Source: Caenorhabditis remanei
Taxonomy: Eukaryota > Nematoda > Chromadorea > Rhabditida > Rhabditidae
NCBI RefSeq assembly: GCF_010183535.1
Contig: NC_071333.1
Coordinates: forward strand, 3,162,001 to 3,226,000
Direction of reading: 5' to 3'
Length of the DNA stretch: 64,000 nt
Under the pieces are notes generated by a model, which ran no database searches, was not told the origin of the DNA, and saw only the letters and a program-made list of their open reading frames with translations. Positions 11,271 to 21,800 of the stretch are shown here, in pieces. Numbering within the stretch: position 1 is the first letter of the stretch; each line of letters opens with the position of its first letter. Both the position numbers and the translations under genes were made by a program.

Positions 11271-11838
11271 GCCCGCGTCTTACAGAGACATACTTTTAAC
11301 AACTTTCGGAACCATTATGGTTTCATATAACATTCACTATGTGGGACAATTTGTTTCACCATGGCACACTCTCAAAGTTGGGTATTTCCAGCAGAAAAAA
11401 GCAAAATATTATATATTTTCTATGAAAATATCATACATTTTATGTAAAATATCAAGGTCAGGGCTGCCCGAAAAAACTTTTCCAAAAATTAATTCAGTTA
11501 AAATGAAAAATCCCTAAACAGTTTCGAATGCTTAGTTTTAGACTAAAAAGAACCCGAAAACTTGGAAAAATTCTGAACAGACTCCCATAGCAAAAGTGAA
11601 CAAGATTTCGTTATCGATGTAAAACTTTAAATGAAATCTTACGTCTCATCCGGCGTGCTATTTTAGCCAAAGAGACGTTTCAAGAGTCGAGTCACCAACA
11701 TTTTTTATCTGAAACTCGAAATTGGATTTGCAAGAAATGTGTTCTGTTAGTTATTAAGAGAGAGTATCAATTACTTGATCAGATACCAAACGCCTAACCT
11801 TTTAAACATTAGGCTGAATGGAATTATAGAAAAAATGT
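11271..11838. other. Intergenic, nothing recognised
   Basis: AT-rich sequence upstream of the minus-strand coiled-coil gene; it may hold that gene's promoter, but no specific site is identifiable. Confidence 0.35.
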
Positions 11839-11945
11839 GGCTCTATCCTATTTTAATGGTCCCAAGTGATTTTAATGATCCCAAGTGATATTAATGGTCC
11901 CAAGTGATATTAATGGTCCTAAAGGAATTTAAGGGTCCCATGCAG
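11839..11945 (+). repeat. One end of a GGCTCTAT/GGTCCC fold-back element
   Basis: GGCTCTAT is followed by four to five copies of a ~19 bp unit, AATGGTCCCAAGTGATATT. The same start and the GGTCCC spacing appear in the complete element at 56226-56911. Only one end is present here; a similar single end lies at 14268-14340. Confidence 0.55.
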
Positions 11946-12412
11946 GCTTGTTCGGAAAAAACTTTTCGGAAAATCGGAAACGGAATTTTTTTCCGAATTT
12001 TTTTGGGAAAAACCGGATAATTTTGGAAAATGACAAAAACGACTTATTCGAGTCTAATATCAAGGAATATAATTGAAATATCTATGATATTATCGAGAGT
12101 AAGCAAGAAAAAATTTTCGAAAAAAGTTGGAAAAACATGTTAGTGAAATTCACTTGAACGGTTTCTGGGGTGTCTGAGGAGCTGAAAATTCGTGTAGGGG
12201 TAGTCAAAAACACTCCTAACATGTTGCAAAAGTTTCCTAAAGTTATTTGAAAAATTGAAGTTTTTATGAATTTTTGGGTGAAAAGTCGATTATTGGCCAT
12301 ATTTTCCTATGATGACGTCATAGGGGACTGGTGACATATTTTTTGTAAATCACTACCATAGGGGTACATATGCTGTAAAAAGAGTTTGGATTGAAACAAC
12401 TTTGAAAAAAAA
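11946..12412. other. Intergenic, nothing recognised
   Basis: AT-rich with GGAAA/TTTCC runs; no exon or element could be supported. Confidence 0.3.
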
Positions 12413-12590
12413 ATTTTTAATTTTGAAAAAAAATTTTGAAAGAAAAACTTTGAAAAAAAATTTTGAAAAAAAAACTTTGAAAAAAAATTTTGAAAAAAAA
12501 ATTTTGAAAACAAATTTTGAAAAAAAATTTTGAAAAAAAATTTTGAAAAAATAATTTTGAAAAAATAATTATGAAAAAAAAATTTTGAAG
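12413..12590. repeat. (GAAAAAAAATTTT)n tandem array
   Basis: About thirteen copies of a ~13 bp unit, GAAAAAAAATTTT, with small variants. Overlapping phenylalanine-rich ORFs on the minus strand are read-through of this array. A similar run (61998-62060) lies beside the other SINE-like copy, so the array seems to be part of that repeat. Confidence 0.8.
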
Positions 12591-12604
12591 AATTTTTCGC
12601 CGAC

Positions 12605-12970
12605 ATTCATATACGCCTTTGACTCCCGATATGAATGTGGCCGGCATAGCTCCACTGGTTAGGCTGCCGGCCACCGAACGGAGGATCGGAGGATCGAACC
12701 CCACATATGGCGAACAAAGCTTCAGCTGGAGGAATTGTGATGGTTTGGATCACATTAGCCAGAGGAATTCGACTGGGAATGGTCATGGGATGGACGATCG
12801 ATTCCAAGGGGTCGGCCCCGTCATTTCGGATCCCAGGGGCCGGCTCCGTCAAACAAGAGAATTGGTGGAACAAGTCAATTCAAAAAGGAGGAGCCATGGA
12901 GGAGAGAGCAAATAACGAAGGAAGAAAAAAGGGCATCCTCTGCGATAAAGGAGGAAAAGAAAAAACCCTT
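12605..12970 (+). repeat. tRNA-derived SINE-like element
   Basis: A tRNA-like head (12640-12705) has an A-box-like TAGCTCCACTGG and a B-box-like GGATCGAACCCC, the internal promoter of RNA polymerase III. A non-tRNA body follows. The head starts GTGGCCGGCATAGCTC, the same as the inverted copy at 61690-61975, and both are preceded by TTCATATACGC. The acceptor stem cannot close at the 3' side, so this is a tRNA relic, not a tRNA gene. Confidence 0.6.
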
Positions 12971-12994
12971 TTGTATTTGAGAAGATTTTGGGTT

Positions 12995-13421
12995 CAGAGT
13001 TGAGCGGAATTCCGCCTTCCGCCTTCCGCCTTCCGCTTTCCGCCACTTTTTTCTTTCCGCCTTCCGCTTTCCGCTTTCCGCCGAAATTTTTTTTATTCCG
13101 CCTTCCGCCTTCCGCTTTCCGCCAAAAATTTTCCTATTTCCGCTTTCCGCCTTCCGCCTTCCGCTATTTTATGATTTTTTCCGCCTCCCGCCTAGAGAAT
13201 ATCAGATTGAAAAATATGTTTGCCTACTCCAATTTACTGATATTTTTTACGTTTTTTTGCAGCAATACTATCAGTTTTTACCGAAAAAAACTAAATTTAA
13301 CCATTTCAAGTGTTTTTTACAACAAACTAAGGCCAAAATCGTCTTCTTAAAAACGAAATTGTATTCCGCTTTCCGCCTTCCGCCTTCCGCCATTTCAAAA
13401 ATCGCATTCCGCTCAACTCTG
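12995..13421. mobile_element. hAT-like MITE, CTTCCG type
   Basis: Perfect 16 bp terminal repeats (CAGAGTTGAGCGGAAT) and a perfect 8 bp target duplication, TTTGGGTT, at 12987-12994 and 13422-13429. Inside are CCGCCTTCCGCTTTCCGCC-type arrays, all pyrimidine-rich on the plus strand. Same family as 4305-4826. It split a repeat that resumes at 13422. Confidence 0.9.
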
Positions 13422-13745
13422 TTTGGGTTCTAAGGGATACTGGTTCGGAACCCACAGAGTAAAAATTTTTTGAAATTTTTTTTGCACGTGTTTCAATGGT
13501 TCAGGATGGTGATCTTAAAACTCCTATCGATAAAAATGTTTCTTGGAACAGTTTTTTGGTTCTTAGAGATGCTGGTTCGAGCCCCACTGGGTGCGAAATT
13601 TCGAAAGCTTTTTAAAGCTGTCTTATTGGTTCAGAATGGTGATCTTTCAACTCCTATCAATACAAATGTTCTTTTGGAATTATTTTTTTTTCCGGTTCTG
13701 AGAGACGCTGGTTTAACTTCCACTGAGTGTATCCTGTTAAAAGAT
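13422..13745 (+). repeat. Tandem ~140 bp repeats with tRNA-like B-box motifs
   Basis: Three degenerate units each carry GGTTCTNAGNGATGCTGGTT followed by a B-box-like GTTCGAGCCCCACTGGGTG; the best is at 13558-13592. Units are separated by TTTTTT/AATTTT runs and a shared GGTGATCTT..ACTCCTATC segment. They look like concatenated, decayed tRNA-derived modules. Confidence 0.5.
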
Positions 13746-14626
13746 CTTTCGCTCAAATCGTTGACATAGTCGTTCTGTTTTTCTGAGGCAAACAATTTTT
13801 GGCTGACTGCCGTCTTTCTCAACTTTGTTGGACGTGGTTTTGAATTTGTCCTCTTTTTCATTCTTTTGAGATGAAGTGCTCGGAATCACGATGATTTTAC
13901 CTTTGTGCGACTTTCTGATGCCTCTCTCCGTTTTTCTGAACACGAAACATTTTTGTTCACACTCTGGACTTCGAACAGGCCGTTTCTTCTAGTTGGCGGC
14001 TTGTTTTTGTATGACCCTCTCAAGAGTGAAATATCCTACTTGAATCAGTTATTCACCGTAGCTACTTGCTTTGGAAACAATATTTTTCGAATATATTTTC
14101 TGGGATATCAATGCTTTTCAACTTTGATGTTGTTCAAGATATAGTGAATCTGTTTCGAATGTTCTTTACTACAAAAATACTATAGGGGGCCTTATGAATC
14201 ACATTTGGGGGAGAATGCCGAAATTAAGATCTTGAAACAAAGTATGCCAATTTTTGTAAGATATTTTGGCTCTATACAATTTTAATGATCCCATAGTGAT
14301 TTTAATAGTCCCAAGTGATATTAATGGGCCTAAGAATCATCAACTGAGGAATGTGCAACTGTTCTCGATCTCTTTTTTACACTACTGTTACTTAAAATCA
14401 GTGAAGTAGTTCAGAAACTGGAAATTAGTAACCTTACTTTCACTCTCTCCGGTACTGTTTTTTTTGCAAAATGTTGCAAACGCGATCTATGGAATGTTTG
14501 TAGTCGTTCTCCCCAACAGATCTATTGATTCCTCACAATCCTTCTTTTCCCTTTTTCGTTAAATCCTTCCTTCTCCCCCTCTCGATCAAGAACAGCCTTT
14601 TCAAAATTGCTGAGAATCGCTACAAA
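13746..14626. other. Intergenic, mostly featureless; upstream of an F-box gene
   Basis: Nothing recognised except a single end of the GGCTCTAT/GGTCCC repeat at 14268-14340. The last 200 bases, with C/T-rich stretches, probably hold the promoter of the F-box gene starting at 14627. Confidence 0.35.
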
Positions 14627-14762
14627 ATGACAATCAAATTACTTCAACTTCCTTGGCTGGTGACAAACAAAATTTATGGAATGTTGAGTATTGCGGAACT
14701 GTGAGTTTTTAAATTTTAAATTAATGCATTAATATAATTACCAATTTTCAGAATTAACATGT

Positions 14763-15121
14763 TGTCCGGTTTTGTACCGGTTTTAAATAATTCTATTTTC
14801 TTTTTCCTCTGAAAAGAAATATTACATCTCGATTAATCCAGCTTATTGCACTCCGAACACGTCAACTATTCTATGGCGCGCTTTGCGTGCTGGCGCACTA
14901 GCGGTGCACGTCATCTCGGGCGAGAAGCACGGAAATTCAGTTAGTTTTAGTCTTGTCTGAGCGCTGAACGACACCGGTTGGTGTCGTTATCTCAGTTTTA
15001 TTTTTGTTTTTCCTCACACTTGGGTCGATTTGGACCATTTTTATTGTATTTTGCTTGTTTTTTGTGCCGTAATAAAAAGTTATTACGAGAAACCGTGTTT
15101 GTGTTTCTTTATTCTTTTACT
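14763..15121 (+). repeat. 5' LTR
   Basis: Starts TGTCCGG and ends TTTTACT just before the primer-binding site. No mismatch with the 3' LTR was found by eye. It does not end in the canonical CA. An AATAAA at 15071-15076 is a candidate polyadenylation signal. Confidence 0.92.
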
Positions 15122-15134
15122 TGGGGGCCGTGCC
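15122..15134 (+). other. Candidate primer-binding site
   Basis: TGGGGGCCGTGCC directly abuts the 5' LTR. TGG is the complement of a tRNA's terminal CCA, the usual start of a minus-strand primer site. The identity of the priming tRNA cannot be fixed here; the base after TGG implies a C discriminator. Confidence 0.65.
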
Positions 15135-15895
15135 AAAATTTTCTAGTCGAAAGGCGAGAAAATTGACCTTTTGTGTCCGAAATTCGAACGTGTCGAGCAG
15201 TGCTGACACGATTCAAGAGAATTTCGCCACGGAAAAATCAGACTGGGACACTGAGTGACCAGTGCTGGTGATTTCGTGCAAATAGCTGAAAGCAGTGAGC
15301 AGTGCTACTGTTATTTCGAAAGGCTATCACTAATTCCAGAGAATTTATCGATTTTCTGGTGGAATTAGTTGGAAAAGACAGAGAGTGCATGTAAATTCGT
15401 TGAATTTGCGTGTATTTTCTGAAATTTGCTGACTTTTCGTGGAAAAACCCACGATTTGATAGTGAATTATCGATTTTTCGTCGGAAAATTTTCCAGCGAA
15501 AATTCAAACTTTCCAATTACTTTCATCTGAAAATTTTGCGATAAATTGAGCAGGAATTCGTGGAAATTTCTGATATTTCACGAATTTATATCAAAATTAT
15601 CGATTTTTCTGGCGGAAAATTCATTTTTCGCAGAGAAATTCGAGTCTGCTCATCTGGTGAATAGTGATTAAAATTTTTCTCGCAAAAAGTGAGAAAAAGT
15701 GTAATATTTTCCAATTTTCGCAAAATTAAAAGCGAAAAGGAAACAGTTTTATCGCTCCAGTGATATTTCATTGGAAAATACTTATTCTAATTAGAGAAAA
15801 TAAATAATACGAGAAATTAGAAGATTTCTCGAAAAGTATAGTTTTAAAGGAAAGTGTATATTCTAGTGGTGTTAAGTTAACACTTGTTGTACGCT
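15135..15895 (+). other. Retrotransposon leader
   Basis: AT-rich untranslated region of the element between primer site and ORF, presumably holding packaging signals. It contains several weak donor-like GTGAG/GTATAG motifs that could pair with the acceptor-like site at 15993. Confidence 0.5.
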
Positions 15896-15896
15896 A

Positions 15897-18800
15897 TTGG
15901 TATATTTGTATTTTCTTCCTGCTTCACTTGTACCCTACGCTACTTTACTTGTTACATTTGCTGGAAAACTGAAGATAATTCGATATTTTCCAGAAATGGC
16001 TCACAGTGAGACGGACGAAGGGTTGAATGCAACCCAAGTGGTTGATGGAGATGAAAAGGAAGTGTTGAACGAAGAAGACTTGCTGGGAGAAGGAAATCAA
16101 CACATGGACTGGAAAGAGAACGAAGAGGTGAGCATTGAAATGGTAAAAAGAACGAGAGAAACTCAGTTCAAACTTGCTAGAGATGACGTATACAAACAGC
16201 TCAAAACGTATGTGAAAGGAAATGTGAGCACGTATAACGCGATAATAAAAGCATTGATTGAGTTCGCTGAGCAGATAATGCATGAAGCGAATGAAGACAG
16301 AGAAGCTAAAATGAATGTTGAAAAGAAAAGCAAATTGCAGGTTCGCGATTCGGCAACTCCAGCAGTGGCACCTGAGGCGAACAAGCAACAAGCCGAGTTT
16401 TCGACAATGGATACTGTCTGGGCGACCTCGCTGGTGAGTCTTTTTGAGTCGAAAAATATTGATTCGATGGAGGAGGTTAACCGAATCCTTGAAAAAGCCG
16501 AAGAGCTAGAAGATGCAGTAAAAATGAGAAACCATCAATTGCAGGCTGCTCAACAAAAGAATATGAAGTTGGAGGCGGAGGCCAGGGCGGACAAGAAGGA
16601 ATTGGCAGAGCTTCGACAAAAGATCCAGATGCAAACGATGCGCCACCAAGAAAAAGAGGAGGCGTGGAGACTAGTGCAGGCTAATAGCTTGTCAAATAGC
16701 TACTCGCGCTACGGTGAGCAGGTTCCTAACATTGCCCAAAATGAACAAAGATCTTCTCAGACTGGGGGAAATCAATACACGCCATCGAGATCACTCGTCA
16801 ATTCGAGGACACCAGGGCCTTCTATGTCAGGTGAGCATCAGAGCCAAAGAAGTCGAGTAAAGTCAGCAAATGAAAAAGAGGATAAAGACTTGCATGATGC
16901 AATAGAAACTGCGCGTGGGGGTTATGAGTATGAATCGGAGACGGAAAGGGATGATGAAAAGGTTGGGAACGGTCGGTATTTCACCAAGTGGGATACTGGA
17001 AAGAAAAAGGAGTTGTCACAGCTGGAGATAATGAGTCGACTAATGGTACAACAGAATCTGCCAGATCCGCCGAAGTTTTCAGCTGAAGAAGGGTCAGTCA
17101 AGCTGGAAAGTTTCAAGAAATCTTTTGCGTTGAAATTTGACGCGTTTTCTGAGGATCATCAGATTACTCTGTTAGAGACAAAGTATTTGAGTGGGCGAGC
17201 GCTGAGAATATTCAAGGGGCTGCCTGATCATGAGAAACGGTCAATGCAAGAGATCATGAATGCTATCGCTAACAGGTTGAGAATATCACCTGAAGACGAG
17301 ACTCGAAGAGCAAAAAGTAGATGGGAAACGTTGAGAAAGAAGTCAGATCAATCAATTGAAGATTTCTGTTTGTCCATGGATGAAATTGCGCGAGTTGCAT
17401 TCAAAAGAATCAATGCGTCTGAACTGTCCTCTCTGAAAACAGCAAAACTCTTGGACGCAATTGCGGAAAATGAAACTTTGTCGTGCCTGATTGACAATAG
17501 ATTGTTGGGAGTACCGGAAAGGGATCACTATGATACTTGTCGTAGCCTGGTAACTCGGTATGAACAGGGAATCAGAGACAGGAATCAGAGAATCAGAAAT
17601 CACAATGGTGATAAAAGAAAAGGTCCGTCGCAACAAAACAACGGTGCGTCGTCGTCGAACAATTCATCTGAACAAAGCAATCACAATGCACAGAGAAACA
17701 TCTCAAATTCACAGAACAAAACAGACAACATTGAGAATCCAGCAATCCAAAATTGGCGGCAGAGAACAGGAAATAATGCCAATAATAATGGAAATTCGGT
17801 GGGGTTTCAAGAGTGTAGTGAGTGCAAATTAATTGGTTGTCATGAGCCTAGTTGTTCAAGAGCACCCGGAAATTCGAGAGCGTCGAACAGACCACCTGTT
17901 ACGTGTTATCGTTGTCAAGAACAAGGTCACATCGCCACGTATTGCACAAAGCAAAACCAAAACAAGGTGACTGAGACCAAGACAAAAGATAAAGATAATA
18001 CTGTCAGTGCGGTTGAGAAGAAACAGGTTGCGGTTATACCGAGCACATTGTCGGAAGAGAAGTGTGAAACGGTAGAGAAACCAGGGGTGAAGATCGAAAA
18101 AGGGCGCATTGGCAAAGCTGAAGTTGAGTTAATGCTAGACTCTGGGGCTTGCATTTCCATAATTTCTCACAAAATCTGGAAGGAAATTGCTAATGAGAAT
18201 GGAGAAGAATGGGTGAAGAAAGTGGGGAAAGGGAAGCCGGAGTTGTTGCAGGTATTCACAGCTAATAATCAGCCGCTAAAATTATTGTTCTCCGTGGAGG
18301 TTGAAACTTCAATGCAAACAAGAACAAGACTCATCAAGTATTATATTGCTGATATAGACAGAGATAATATTATTCTCGGCATGGATCAGTTTGACAAATT
18401 GGGAGTTGAAGTTCGCATTGAAGAGCAACCCCGTGCAATCACTATGTGTAAAGACATTAGACTAGCTCCGAGTTCATCAAGAGTGGTGCAAGTGGCAGTT
18501 GAAGGGATTGTTCTCGAAGGGAAAAATCATTGCTTGATCACTTCAATGCATGAGTGTATCGCTCCGTCGATATGTGAGGTGGAAGTGAATGGAAGAGCAT
18601 GTGTGACCATCTCTAATTTCAGTGATAAGCCGGTATTGTTGAGAAAAGGACAGAGAATTGCTGTAGGGGAGGTAGATGGCTTTGAAGTGGTACAAGAGAA
18701 AAGAGAAAGTTTGGATTTCTTGAAGGAGTACCTTGAGGGACAAGAGTTTCATAAGGAAGAGAAGGTCATGTGCAGTATCGGGAAGGGTGATTCTGATGAC

Positions 18801-21800
18801 AAAAGATGGAAAATGGTGTGTGAACATCTGAAAAGACAAGAAGGAGGCTGTGAAAATGAGACAGAAGTCTGGAATGTCATTCGGAGTTTTCAAAACATTT
18901 TCGCGATTGAAGACAGCGAGTTGGGACGTACTAATGCTACAACGTGTGAGATTGAATTGTTAGATGGCGCAGAACCAATTCGGCAAAAGCCGAGACCAAT
19001 TCCGCTTGCCATTCGGCCGGAAATCAGAAACATTCTGCAGAAAATGTTACTACAAGGGGTCATCAGGGTGAGTAAGTCACCGTGGTCAAGTCCGGTAGTC
19101 ATCGTGAAAAAGAAAGATGGTTCTGTGAGAATGTGTGTGGATTACCGAAAAGTGAACAAAGTGGTGAAAAATAATGCTCATCCACTGCCTCACATCGAAG
19201 CAACTCTTCAGTCGTTGTCTGGGAAAAAGATTTTCACCACACTTGATCTGTTAGCGGGGTATTGGCAGATTCCGTTGGAGGAAAAGAGTAAAGAAATAAC
19301 AGCGTTCGCAATTGGGAGTGAGTTGTTTGAATACAATGTGCTACCATTCGGGTTAGTAACGTCGCCGGCGGTGTTTCAGGCAACCATGGAAGCGGTTGTG
19401 GGAGATTTGCTCGGGGAAAGTGCTTTCGTGTATGTCGATGATTTATTGATTGCTAGTGAGAACATGGAACAACATGTCCACCATATCAAAGAAATCTTAA
19501 GTCGTTTAGAGAAAAGTGGAATGAAGTTGAGAGCAAGCAAGTGTCATATTGCGCAGAAAGAGGTTGAATACTTGGGACATCGGATCACTCCAGAAGGTGT
19601 GAAAACCGAAGAAACCAAGGTCAACAAGATGAAAAATTTCGCGAGACCAGAAAATGCGGAACAAATGCGCTCTTTTCTGGGACTAACTAGTTATTATAGA
19701 AAATTTATGCTCAATTATGCACAAGTGGCAGCGGACTTGACTCCATTAACATCAGTCAAAACTTCATGGATGTGGCAGCCTGAACATGAGAAAGCATTTC
19801 AGGAGTTGATACGGTTGATCTGTACAGCACCAGTGCTTATGCAACCTGATATTGAGAAAGCAGTTGATGGGTCAAGACCTTTTAGGATTTATTGTGATGC
19901 TAGTAAGAAAGGTGTAGGAGCTGTTCTGGCGCAGGAAGGGGAAGATGGTCTTCAACATCCAATTGCCTTCGCATCAAAAGCTTTAAGCCCAGCTGAGAAA
20001 AGATACCATGTTACTGATCTCGAAGCGTTGGCAATGATGTCAGCGTTGAGAAAATTCAAGACAATCACTTATGGTACGTCGGTCATTGTATACACTGATC
20101 ACAAACCGCTCATCTCCTTGTTGAAAGGATCACCGTTGTCAGACCGACTGATGAGATGGTCTATTGAAATCATGCAGTTCAATGTAAAAATAGTCTATAT
20201 TGCCGGGAAAGCTAACGTGGTTGCTGATGCTCTTAGTAGAGGTGGTTGTCCTTCAGTGGAAGCTGAAGAATCCGAGACTGCAGAACTCACAAATATCATT
20301 GGGGAGATCAAAGAAAAGAGTGAGAGTAAGGAGAGTGAAGGGTTGAATATGGAAAAGTGGCTGGAAATGCTGAAAGGTGAAGAAGGGTGGTGTGATATCA
20401 TTCAATTCTTAGAGAGTGGTTGCATGAAAGAAAAGGTGAAGATTCCAGGACTGAAAGGCGAGGTGCCAGTGGAAAATTATGCTCTTGTGGGAAATTCTCT
20501 CAGAAACATCGAAGACGACGAATACAACAGACATGTTGTACCGGAGAAAGCAAGATTGGCGTTAGTCAAAGAAGCACACTCTGGAACAGTCGCTGGACAT
20601 TTCGGAACTGAGAAAATCATGAGACAGTTGAGGAAAAGATTCTATTGGCCAAAAATGAGGGTAGATATAGAGAAAGTGGTGAAAAGTTGTCCGAAATGTC
20701 TTTGTGTGAATGATCATCCGAAGTTAGTTGCTCCGTTAAAACCATATGAAACGTCTGCTCCGTTGGAGATTGTTGCGTGTGATCTCATTGATGTAGGCTT
20801 GTCCACACAAGGAAACAGGTACATTCTATCGATTATTGACTTATTTACAAAATACGCTAGTGCAATACCTATTCCGGATAAGAAAGGAGAAACGGTGGTG
20901 AAAGCTTTTGTAGATAGATGGGCTATGGGGGAGGGAAGAATCCCAAACAAACTGCTCACAGACATGGGAAAGGAGTTCGATAATGAATACTTTAAACAAC
21001 TTACAAAGTTGTTGAAGATTGAACATGTCATGACGAAAGGATACAATAGTCGGGCAAATGGGGCAGTTGAGAGATTCAACAAGACTCTAATGCATATAAT
21101 GACTAAAAAGGCTGCGTTACCAGTAGAATGGGATGATCAAGTTGCATACGCGGTGTATGCATATAATAATATTGCACATTCTACGACGGGAGAATCTCCG
21201 ATATTTCTGATGTCAGGGAGGGATCCTAAGGGCCCACTTGATTTGGCCGGAGAGGATGCCGTTGGCATGAGTTATGTTAATGTGGATGAGTACAAACATC
21301 TCATGACTGCAGAACTGGTGAAAGCTCATGCTCTTGCAAAAGAACGGGCTCTGCAGGAGCAAGAAAAGTACAAGTATCTGTTTGATCAGAAGCACAAGAC
21401 GGAACATGGGAGATATCCTGTACTAGGAAGCCGGGTGCTCGTGGAAATTCCGTCTGAAAAGTTAGGTGCCAGGTGTCCGAAACTTGTCAATAAGTGGAAG
21501 GGACCGTGCAGGGTAATCCAGTGTTCAGAAACTTCAGCTACAGTTGTCCCAATACTGGGAAAGAAAGGAGAAGAGATGGTGATTCCATTTGAACATTTAC
21601 GGGTCATTCCAATAGAAATGGAAGATGTGCCAATAGAAACTGTGAAAGGGAGAGCAAAGAAACGCGCGCAAAAGTTACAAAATGTTAACGCAATAGATAG
21701 CCCAACGAACTTTACTTATTTCAGGGATCTCTTCTGTTGCAAATGCCCAAGTCCCTGCACTTGGTCGCCTCGAGAAGCGCCCTCTGCCCGTACTACTTCA

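Noticed and set aside
12307..12704. Phe/Lys-rich minus-strand ORFs
   Set aside because: They read through the (GAAAAAAAATTTT)n array; composition, not coding.
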